A stretch of DNA of 64,000 nt from Oceanospirillaceae bacterium (GTDB lineage: Bacteria > Pseudomonadota > Gammaproteobacteria > Pseudomonadales > Balneatricaceae): the NCBI GenBank assembly GCA_013215505.1, contig JABSQZ010000022.1:56985-120984 (forward strand). Reading direction: 5' to 3'. A model generated the notes under the pieces. The model was not told where the DNA came from, made no database searches, and saw nothing but the letters and a program-made list of their open reading frames with translations. Every line of letters starts with the position of its first letter. Positions within the stretch are counted from its first letter, which is position 1. The position numbers and the translations under genes were made by a program. Positions 46,750 through 53,591 of this stretch are shown here, piece after piece.

Positions 46750-47760
46750 ATGAACGTTGCCAATCGATATCATGCATTAACAACCAACCTATATCCTTGG
46801 TTTGAGCCCCAGTGGCAAAGAGTCTGTCAGCTGTTAGCGGATAAAAAATTGCCTCATGCGCTGATAGTAAATGGCGTTAAGGGTATAGGGAAGCTGCATT
46901 TCGCCAGCAGTATTGCCCAGCTGGTACTGTGCCAGAATCGACAGTCAGACACAGCCTGTGGGGGCTGTCGCAGCTGTCAATTGTTTACCTCCAGTGGTCA
47001 TCCGGATTTGTATCATTTATCCCCTGAAGATCAGGGTGGGCAGATTAAAGTCGACCAAGTACGAGATCTGAGTGCCTTTATGCAAAGTACTGCGCAGCAG
47101 GGAGGCTACCGGGTGGTTATTTTGGATCCGGCTGAGGCGATGAATCTCTCAGCTTCAAATGCGCTGCTGAAAACCTTGGAAGAGCCCGGTCGTGATTCCC
47201 TGTTATTGCTGATAAGTCATCAACTGGGTCAGGTGATGCCAACCATCAAAAGCCGCTGTCAGCGAATTGATTGTCCTATTCCCGAACAGCAGTTGGCAGT
47301 GCAGTGGCTGGAGCAGCAGCTGTCGATTGAACAGCAAGCTGCCAGTCAATTATTAAAAGTTGTGCACGGAGCGCCACTTTTAGGTCTAAACTTTAAGGAG
47401 CAGGGGCAGTCGTTGCGGGCGGAGTTTTTTCTCGCCCTTAAAAGTCTGTTGCAGCGTAAGAGCACCGCCGTCGAAGTGGCGCCTCAATACGCCAAGGCCG
47501 ATATGCTTAAGTTGTTAGCGTGGATGTACAGCATGCTGGTCGATGTTAGCAAGTTACATTTAATCGGGACTCAAGCGCAGATAGTAAATGACGATATGTC
47601 TAAAATGCTCGGGGCATTGGCCAAGCGCAGTGACATTAAAAAAGTGTATCGTCTCTCGGATAAAATCCAGCGACAGCGCGCTGCTCTACTGCAGCACCAA
47701 AACCCTAACCGGCAACTGCTACTGGAAGATTTGTTATTAGATTGGAACAATTTAATATAA
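46750..47760 (+). CDS. holB: DNA polymerase III subunit delta prime
   Basis: A clamp-loader subunit. The 336-residue protein has the AAA+ fold with a degenerate P-loop region (VNGVKGIGKLHFAS), a zinc module (CQNRQSDTACGGCRSC), QIKVDQVRDL and the sensor-like NALLKTLEEPG. It follows tmk without a gap and precedes pilZ, as in Pseudomonas. Confidence 0.95.
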   Translation: MNVANRYHALTTNLYPWFEPQWQRVCQLLADKKLPHALIVNGVKGIGKLHFASSIAQLVLCQNRQSDTACGGCRSCQLFTSSGHPDLYHLSPEDQGGQIKVDQVRDLSAFMQSTAQQGGYRVVILDPAEAMNLSASNALLKTLEEPGRDSLLLLISHQLGQVMPTIKSRCQRIDCPIPEQQLAVQWLEQQLSIEQQAASQLLKVVHGAPLLGLNFKEQGQSLRAEFFLALKSLLQRKSTAVEVAPQYAKADMLKLLAWMYSMLVDVSKLHLIGTQAQIVNDDMSKMLGALAKRSDIKKVYRLSDKIQRQRAALLQHQNPNRQLLLEDLLLDWNNLI

Positions 47761-47835
47761 AATGTTTAAATACAACGGTTATCTATTTTCTAACAGAGAC
47801 TTAGGGATAGTTTTAAAACATAAGGATTGTATTTT

Positions 47836-48237
47836 TTGGCAATTATCGTGAATAACAAACAGATAAACGTAGAAAGTGTGACTAATTCACTGCCAACGCG
47901 CCCGCGCATGAGCCATGGAATACTAACGCTGGTTCTCCCTGAAAAACAGAATCTATATGATGTTTACATGCCTTTCGTTAAAGGTGGTGGCTTGTTTATT
48001 GCGACTAACCGGGTATTTCACCTAGGCGAAGAAGTGTTTGCCTTATTGCAAATAATGGATGAAGTCGACAAGACACCGATTACCGGTAAAGTGATTTGGA
48101 TGACGCCAAAATCACCACAAAATGGTAAAAAGCAGGGCATTGGCATTCAGATCTCCGCCGAAGATTTAGACCTCTGTAAAAAAATTGAAACCTATTTAGC
48201 CGGTTATGATGTGGGTATTGGCACTCAGACATTATAA
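47836..48237 (+). CDS. pilZ: PilZ-domain type IV pilus protein
   Basis: A 133-residue PilZ protein in the holB-pilZ-tatD position of the founding Pseudomonas PilZ, needed for type IV pilus assembly. Family blocks are GILTLVLPEKQNLYDVYMPF, GGGLFIATNR, GKVIWMTPK and GIGIQI. The N-terminal RxxxR c-di-GMP motif is not evident, consistent with founding PilZ proteins that do not bind c-di-GMP. No ATG fits well: TTG 47836 lies 9 bases after AAGGA and is chosen. TTG 47827 is too close to it, and ATG 47908 lacks a ribosome site. Confidence 0.88.
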   Translation: MAIIVNNKQINVESVTNSLPTRPRMSHGILTLVLPEKQNLYDVYMPFVKGGGLFIATNRVFHLGEEVFALLQIMDEVDKTPITGKVIWMTPKSPQNGKKQGIGIQISAEDLDLCKKIETYLAGYDVGIGTQTL

Positions 48238-48330
48238 CTCATTCGCTATAGTTGCCTCTTGCAAAATCAGCTATATCAACCTTGCGCAGTTAGCCGTTAA
48301 TGTGCTGCGCCCTGTATTATAAAGACTTTT

Positions 48331-49143
48331 ATGTTTATCGATTCCCACTGTCACTTAGACAAGCTCGACTTAGTTGAATACAACGACTCTTTTACCCAAT
48401 TACTCCAAGAAACCACTGCTCGTTCAGTTTCCAGGATGCTCTGTGTCAGCATAGATCTGAAAAATTTCTCCAAGATGTACCAACTTATCAGTGCCTATCC
48501 ACAGATAGATGCCTCTATGGGGGTGCACCCGTTGCATGTAAAAAGCGCTGAGCAAATAGCCAGTGTAGAACAGTTAACTGAGCTGGCACTTGCACATGAA
48601 AAAGTGGTGGCTATCGGCGAGTCCGGGTTAGATTATTACTACGACGGCGACAGCAGAGAAGTGCAGCAGCAGAGTTTTATCAACCATCTTAAGGTAGGTG
48701 CGGATCTGCGGTTGCCGGTCATCGTACATACCAGAGATGCCAGAGCTGACACAATAGCGTTAATTGCCAGTCATGGCGGAGAGGCAGCAGGAGTATTGCA
48801 CTGCTTTACCGAATCTCTGGAAATGGCACAACAGGCGATAGATCTGAATTACATGATCTCTATTTCCGGTATCGTGACATTCAAAAATTCAACTGCCTTG
48901 AAGCAGACCGTCAGGCAGATCCCTCTGGAGCATCTGCTGATAGAAACCGATTCGCCTTACTTGGCGCCAGTGCCTTATCGAGGTAAGCAAAATCAGCCAA
49001 AATATGTGGTTGAAGTGGCCCAGTACATTGCCGATCTCAAAGGCGTTTCAGTTGCCGAGCTGGCTGAAATTACCACGGATAATTATTTTCGCCTGTTTAG
49101 TAAGGCTAAAGGTGATCAGTCGGAAGTTGGAAGTCGGAAGTAG
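48331..49143 (+). CDS. TatD-family metal-dependent DNase (YcfH type)
   Basis: A 270-residue TIM-barrel hydrolase with metal ligands FIDSHCHLDKLD, Glu in AIGESGLDYYY, His in PVIVHTRDA, His in VLHCFTES and Asp in IETDSPYLAPVPYRGKQNQP. TatD proteins are 3'-5' DNases. It follows pilZ in conserved order. The last codons (SEVGSRK and stop) are encoded by the heptamer repeat array at 49117-49172, so the C-terminus appears to have been rewritten by repeat growth. Confidence 0.93.
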   Translation: MFIDSHCHLDKLDLVEYNDSFTQLLQETTARSVSRMLCVSIDLKNFSKMYQLISAYPQIDASMGVHPLHVKSAEQIASVEQLTELALAHEKVVAIGESGLDYYYDGDSREVQQQSFINHLKVGADLRLPVIVHTRDARADTIALIASHGGEAAGVLHCFTESLEMAQQAIDLNYMISISGIVTFKNSTALKQTVRQIPLEHLLIETDSPYLAPVPYRGKQNQPKYVVEVAQYIADLKGVSVAELAEITTDNYFRLFSKAKGDQSEVGSRK

Positions 49144-49172
49144 TGAGTAGTGAGTAGTGAGTAGTGAGTTTG
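49117..49172 (+). repeat. Heptamer tandem repeat, locus 2, across the tatD stop
   Basis: Eight 7-bp units in one phase: CAGTCGG, AAGTTGG, AAGTCGG, AAGTAGT, three GAGTAGT, GAGTTTG. The consensus RAGTNGN matches the loci at 14450 and 63486. The array begins inside the tatD coding region and contains its stop codon. Confidence 0.85.
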
Positions 49173-49173
49173 T

Positions 49174-49200
49174 GGCGTGGAGTAATGTTTGCTCCACGCC
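49174..49200. terminator. Bidirectional hairpin between tatD and EamA gene
   Basis: GGCGTGGAG-TAATGTTTG-CTCCACGCC is a perfect 9-bp GC-rich stem between convergent genes; its last base is the final base of the minus-strand stop codon. There is no T-tract on either side. Confidence 0.6.
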
Positions 49201-50075
49201 TAGCTGCTGATTATCTTGCGCAGTTTTGTTGGCAGTATTAGTGCGGCGACTTGTATAAACACTTTGGTCGGCATTAATAGCGCAATGAATATCAAGCTTA
49301 TGCCGATAAATTGTAAATTATCTAATTGTTCCCGCATTAAAAACACGCCTAATAATACTGCCATTAATGGGTTTAGCAGCGAGAATATTCCCATTGTATC
49401 TGTGCCAAACATCTTCAGAGACCGCACCCAGGCCCAGTAGCCGTACGCGGTATTTAATACCACTAACCAGATTAAGGCGGGCCAGGTTTCACTGGATGGC
49501 ATGCTAAAAGCTCCGGCGCTGTATGTGGCGAAGGGGATCATCAATACCCCGCCAATCATTAACTGCCAGGCAGAGACGTTTAATACGTCGTCAATCACCA
49601 GTCTTTTCATCCAGATAGAAGTGACAGACATGGAGCTGATCGCCGCAAAGGCGGCTGCGACTCCCCATAAGTTCACATCGGCATCCGGGTTTAACAGTAA
49701 AGTGACCCCAAACAGACCAATTAGCGCACTGACGACAAATTTAAGCTGCGGTACTACTTTGTAGATAAGCCAGTTAAAAAACATCATCACCAGCGGAAAA
49801 GTGGCCCCCAATGTCCCCGCTACTGAGCCTGGCAGTAAGTAGATTGCGGTGATTAACAGCGGAAAAAACACAGCGATATTTCCTAAACTGATTAACAGCA
49901 TCTGGTTTTTAGGCAAGCTGATGAATCTCGGGCGCAGCATGAACAATAATATACCCGCGGGCAGTGCGCGCCAAACGGCCAACCAGGGAGCGGGAATGTC
50001 TAATAAATATAAGCCGATAAGTGCGTAGCTGGTTCCCCACAGCAGCGGGACGGAGAGGGCGATTAAGTAGTTCAT
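49200..50075 (-). CDS. EamA/DMT-family permease
   Basis: A 291-residue inner-membrane protein with about ten membrane segments in two EamA repeats (for example LWGTSYALIGLYLLDIPAPW and the second half from WGVAAAFAAISSMSVTSIWM). Members export amino acids, drugs or metabolites; the substrate is unknown. It is divergent from a MarR-type gene, with a 201-bp region rich in inverted repeats, suggesting MarR control of efflux. Confidence 0.9.
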   Translation of the reverse strand: MNYLIALSVPLLWGTSYALIGLYLLDIPAPWLAVWRALPAGILLFMLRPRFISLPKNQMLLISLGNIAVFFPLLITAIYLLPGSVAGTLGATFPLVMMFFNWLIYKVVPQLKFVVSALIGLFGVTLLLNPDADVNLWGVAAAFAAISSMSVTSIWMKRLVIDDVLNVSAWQLMIGGVLMIPFATYSAGAFSMPSSETWPALIWLVVLNTAYGYWAWVRSLKMFGTDTMGIFSLLNPLMAVLLGVFLMREQLDNLQFIGISLIFIALLMPTKVFIQVAALILPTKLRKIISS

Positions 50076-50132
50076 AGTAGTCTCTAATATTTATGCGTGG
50101 CTGGCAGATCAGGTTGTGATTCGGCTTTGTGG

Positions 50133-50172
50133 CTTTTCAAAAAGAATCTTTTTGAAAAGTAGTTTTCGAAAA
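50133..50172. promoter_or_regulatory. Perfect 27-bp inverted repeat plus related palindrome
   Basis: CTTTTCAAAAAG-AAT-CTTTTTGAAAAG is a 12-bp perfect dyad at 50133-50159, followed by the palindrome TTTTCGAAAA at 50163-50172. It lies between the divergent EamA and marR genes and could be an operator array or a transcript hairpin. Confidence 0.5.
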
Positions 50173-50231
50173 AGATAATACCCGGAGTTGTTAGTTAAGG
50201 CAACTGTCTTTTCAGAAAGATAAGAATATGT

Positions 50232-50255
50232 TTGAATGGTGCACCAATCATTCAA
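50232..50255. promoter_or_regulatory. Nested palindrome, candidate MarR operator
   Basis: TTGAATG (50232) and CATTCAA (50249-50255) flank the perfect palindrome TGGTGCACCA (50237-50246), 21 bp before the marR ATG. The size and nested symmetry fit a MarR dimer site for autoregulation; this is inference from position and symmetry. Confidence 0.5.
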
Positions 50256-50276
50256 CTATTTAAATAGCAGCTAAAC

Positions 50277-50759
50277 ATGAACAATGACCATGTAGCGGAC
50301 ATACTGGAACAGTGGCAAAATCAGCGCCCGGATTTGGACTGCTCGCCAGTGGCGGTGGTAGGACGAATATCCCGGGTCCAGAAGTTGATGAAGCCAAAAA
50401 TTCAAGCGGGCATGACGCCCTTTGGCTTAACCGCTATTGAGTTTGATATCTTGGCGACACTGCGGCGTAACAACCAGCCGCTGACACCGACCCAGTTGTA
50501 TCAATTGGCGATGTTGTCCTCTGGGGCTATGACCACAAATTTAGACAAACTGGCCAAACGCGATCTGATTGAACGACTGCACAGTGATCAGGATAGGCGT
50601 AGCTGCACAGTGCAGTTGACAAAGGCGGGGTTGCAGTTAATTGATCGCGCCTACGGTGCGCATATAGCCAACGAGGAAAAAATATTGGCGTCTCTGACTC
50701 AAGCAGAGCGCTCTACGTTGGCGCAGTTGTTACAGCGCTGGTTGGTGGCCAATGAGTAG
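50277..50759 (+). CDS. MarR-family transcriptional regulator
   Basis: A 160-residue winged-helix regulator. The DNA-binding part is visible as TAIEFDILATLRRNNQPLTP, LYQLAMLSSGAMTTNLDKLA and the wing DLIERLHSDQDRRSCTVQLT. Helices at both ends form the dimer. MarR proteins usually repress a linked transporter and release on binding a phenolic or drug ligand; the divergent EamA permease is the natural target. Its end overlaps the start of the XRE-cupin gene by 8 bp. Confidence 0.92.
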   Translation: MNNDHVADILEQWQNQRPDLDCSPVAVVGRISRVQKLMKPKIQAGMTPFGLTAIEFDILATLRRNNQPLTPTQLYQLAMLSSGAMTTNLDKLAKRDLIERLHSDQDRRSCTVQLTKAGLQLIDRAYGAHIANEEKILASLTQAERSTLAQLLQRWLVANE

Positions 50760-51315
50760 TACAGACATGGAGGCGGCTCTAGCTGCCAGGCTGAAAAGTT
50801 TACGTTTACAGCGGGGCTTGTCTCTGGCTGAACTCAGTGCAAGAAGCGGTGTCAGTCGGGCGACTCTATCGAGAATTGAAAACGGTGAAGTCAGTCCGAC
50901 AGCCCAAGTGTTAGGCAAGCTCTGTAGTGCATTTTCTATGACTCTCTCTTCACTGATGATGATGGTTGAGCAGAGCCCACCGGCACTGATTCGACAGGCT
51001 CAGCAGCGAGTGTGGAGGGACCAGCAAACAGGTTTTAGCCGACGCAGTGTCTCACCGCCGGCACAAGAACTCAGCTGTGAAATTATCGAGTGCGAGTTGG
51101 CGGCAAACGCTAATATTAGTTACGATGCCTCGCCAATAAGAGGTTTGGAGCATTATCTGTTGCTGATCAGCGGGCAGTTGCAAGTCACTTTGGGTGCGCA
51201 AATATATACGCTGATGCCCGGGGACGTATTGCGCTACAAATTACACAGTAACAGTGCTTTCGCTACTAACGATCAGTCAGCGGCAAAATATTTGCTGGTC
51301 ATTACCGAGCCCTAG
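50752..51315 (+). CDS. XRE-family regulator with C-terminal cupin
   Basis: A 187-residue regulator with an N-terminal helix-turn-helix (~12-66: LKSLRLQRGLSLAELSARSG, SRATLSRIENGEVSPTAQVL) and a C-terminal cupin (~110-185: YLLLISGQLQVTLG, LMPGDVLRY). The 8-bp overlap with marR indicates coupled translation, so the two regulators may act on the same divergent permease. GGTGG before ATG 50752 supports that start. The stop at 51315 abuts a degenerate copy of the next gene's 3' end. Confidence 0.92.
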   Translation: MSSTDMEAALAARLKSLRLQRGLSLAELSARSGVSRATLSRIENGEVSPTAQVLGKLCSAFSMTLSSLMMMVEQSPPALIRQAQQRVWRDQQTGFSRRSVSPPAQELSCEIIECELAANANISYDASPIRGLEHYLLLISGQLQVTLGAQIYTLMPGDVLRYKLHSNSAFATNDQSAAKYLLVITEP

Positions 51316-51316
51316 T

Positions 51317-51440
51317 CTAGTCGGTCTGTATGATGACGCACATTGTAATATATGATATGCAGATCATTCTCTGCTCTTGATCATATATTTTAATTTCCCA
51401 CAGCATTTTCTTACTTCTGCCGGTGTGTAATGCGCTGGTA
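51317..51440 (-). pseudogene. Degenerate tandem copy of thioesterase gene 3' end
   Basis: Read on the minus strand, 41 codons (TSALHTGRSKKMLWEIKIYD, then QEQRMICISYITMCVIIQTD and stop) match the last 40 codons plus stop of the YdiI-like gene (TRALHIGRSTHVWEIKMYDQ onwards). The copy is one codon longer than its source (51487-51607), and the frame stays open to the stop. It has no start codon and lies downstream of its parent, 47 bp away. Confidence 0.9.
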
Positions 51441-51486
51441 GGCACTTTAACGGCTATGGCAGTGGATCGTTTAGCTGAACTCATGC

Positions 51487-51912
51487 CTAGTCGGGCTGCT
51501 TTATGACGCTCATAGTAATGCGCGATATGCAGTTCATTTTCTGCTCTTGATCATACATTTTAATTTCCCAGACATGAGTGCTTCTACCGATATGTAAGGC
51601 CCTGGTAATACCGGTCACCAGACCTGATCTGACGGCGCGTATATGGTTGGCATTGATCTCTAATCCGACACAGACAAAGCCCTCTGGGCAAGCCAGTGTG
51701 GCTGCTGCGCTGCCGAGGGTTTCAGCCAGCACTACTGAGGCGCCTCCGTGCAACAGGCCCATGGGCTGATGGGTGCGTTGATCAACCGGCATAGTGGCGC
51801 AGATGTAATCGTCGCCAAATTCGGTGAACTCAATACCTAAGTGTCTGATTAAAGTGTTCTCTCTGGCCTGATTTAAGCGGGCTAAATCAAATTGTTTTTG
51901 CCAAACTGACAT
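51487..51912 (-). CDS. Hotdog-fold thioesterase (YdiI/MenI-like)
   Basis: A 141-residue acyl-CoA thioesterase closely resembling E. coli YdiI (DHNA-CoA hydrolase): ATMPVDQRTHQPMGLLHGGA, ASVVLAETLGSAAA with the catalytic Glu, VGLEINANHIRAVRSG and VWEIKMYDQEQKM. It hydrolyses aryl or acyl-CoA esters. No menaquinone genes are nearby, so the physiological substrate is unsettled. The 3' end has been duplicated downstream (51317-51440). Confidence 0.92.
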   Translation of the reverse strand: MSVWQKQFDLARLNQARENTLIRHLGIEFTEFGDDYICATMPVDQRTHQPMGLLHGGASVVLAETLGSAAATLACPEGFVCVGLEINANHIRAVRSGLVTGITRALHIGRSTHVWEIKMYDQEQKMNCISRITMSVIKQPD

Positions 51913-52132
51913 AGTTTCTCCAAATGTTAAGATGAAATCTGCTGCGCATAATTCCCGGATATGCAGTAATAGCTGCTCTCGCTGTCAAAGTGAATAACAA
52001 AGTACTGGTTAACGGGAGCTGGCTACAGTAGAAAATGCAAACATAGGATTGTTTTTAATAAAGATTTTGTCAAGCTTTGAATCTTGTCGTTAAAACATAG
52101 GCTATAATGTCCCCAGCAACTGGGAGATCTAA

Positions 52133-53380
52133 ATGAACAACAAGTATGACATTATTATTGTCGGTGGTGGCATGGTCGGAGCGACCTTGGCCTGCGCAAT
52201 GGCAGACAGCCAATTACAAATAGCGGTAATAGAGCCAAATCTCCCACAGGCTTTTGACCCCGAGCAAACACATGATTTAAGAGTCTCGGCACTGAACATT
52301 GCCTCACAAAATATCCTGGAAAATATTGGCGCCTGGGAGGGGGTCAGCAATCGCCGCAGTTGTGTCTACCGGCGTTTAAAAACCTGGGAGCTGGATGAGC
52401 AACGCGCCGCTACACTGTTTGATTGCCAGCAGCAGGGAGTCGACCACTTAGGCTATATCGTCGAAAACCGGGTGATTCAGTTGGCGCTGTTAGAACGTAT
52501 GGCACAGCTGAGTAATATCAAATTGATCCACTGTGAAACCACTGACATTGATTTTAATCCCGGCGCCAGTATCGTCGAGCTGGCTGATGGTCAGCAATTG
52601 CTCGGCAAACTGCTGGTCGGTGCAGATGGTGGCAATTCCGCCGTTCGCAGCGCCGCGGGTATAGGAATTCACAGCTGGGATTATGAGCAGAGCGCGTTAG
52701 TTATCAGCGTGCTGATGGATGCACCGCAGCAAGACATCACCTGGCAGCAGTTCACGCCAACCGGACCGCTGGCGTTTCTGCCCCTAAGCGGTAACAGCGC
52801 TTCACTGGTCTGGTACAACACCCCGGCGAAAATAAAAGCACTGTTGGCATTGGACGAGGCGGAGTTTTTGCAACAGTTGCTTGATAATTTCCCCAGCGCC
52901 CTGGAAAAAGTAGATAAAGTTTTGGCCAAGGCGGCTTTCCCATTGAAGCGTCAACATGCGCAGCAGTATGTGTTGGAGGGCGTGGCATTAATAGGTGATG
53001 CGGCGCATATGATTCATCCGCTGGCGGGGCAGGGGGTCAATATTGGCCTGCTAGATGCGGCTCAATTAGCACAAAGTATCAAAGCGGTTGTCAGTGAAAA
53101 CTTTGCCAGTGCGGAAGAATACGCGCTAATTCCCAAGGGGGACTTTAGCTCGCTGAAGACTCTGCAACAATATCAGCAGCAGCGGCGCAATCACAATTTG
53201 TTGATTATGCAGTTGATGGATAGTTTTTACCGAATTTTTACTAATGATTTGGTGCCATTAAAATTGCTGCGCAATATAGGGCTGGGCTTGGCGGGTAAAA
53301 TCCTGCCGGCAAAGAAGAAGGCGATGGCGTTGGCGATGGGCATGGAGGGGCCGTTGCCAGATTTAGCTAAGAAGTACTGA
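52133..53380 (+). CDS. UbiH/UbiF/UbiI-family FAD-dependent hydroxylase
   Basis: A 415-residue flavoprotein mono-oxygenase that hydroxylates the ubiquinone ring. Motifs: IIIVGGGMVGATLACAMADS (FAD), HDLRVSALNIASQNIL, LGYIVENRVIQLALLER, LLVGADGGNSAVR and ALIGDAAHMIHPLAGQGVNI. DLRVSA and GYIVENRVIQ favour UbiF or UbiI over UbiH, but which ring position it acts on cannot be read here. It stands alone, with no other ubi gene beside it. GGGAG precedes the ATG. Confidence 0.88.
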   Translation: MNNKYDIIIVGGGMVGATLACAMADSQLQIAVIEPNLPQAFDPEQTHDLRVSALNIASQNILENIGAWEGVSNRRSCVYRRLKTWELDEQRAATLFDCQQQGVDHLGYIVENRVIQLALLERMAQLSNIKLIHCETTDIDFNPGASIVELADGQQLLGKLLVGADGGNSAVRSAAGIGIHSWDYEQSALVISVLMDAPQQDITWQQFTPTGPLAFLPLSGNSASLVWYNTPAKIKALLALDEAEFLQQLLDNFPSALEKVDKVLAKAAFPLKRQHAQQYVLEGVALIGDAAHMIHPLAGQGVNIGLLDAAQLAQSIKAVVSENFASAEEYALIPKGDFSSLKTLQQYQQQRRNHNLLIMQLMDSFYRIFTNDLVPLKLLRNIGLGLAGKILPAKKKAMALAMGMEGPLPDLAKKY

Positions 53381-53591
53381 GCAACCCGGTTATGGGTGTC
53401 GGACAATGCTAGATTCCCTGTAACTTAATAATTAACTTAAGCTTGCCTGATTGGTCGGTAAAAAAGCGCCTAGAAGCTACGCATCTACAGCTTAAACCGT
53501 TACAATGTCGGGCATAATTATCTTTCCCTGGTCTGTAATTAGTTGTTTTTGTATCGCAGCCCACACTCTAATAATAAGGATTTATTTGTCT

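Noticed and set aside
51317..51607. Diversity-generating retroelement template/variable repeat pair
   Set aside because: The repeat sits at a gene 3' end as in such systems, but there is no reverse transcriptase in the window, the differences are not confined to adenines, and a 3-bp length change is present.
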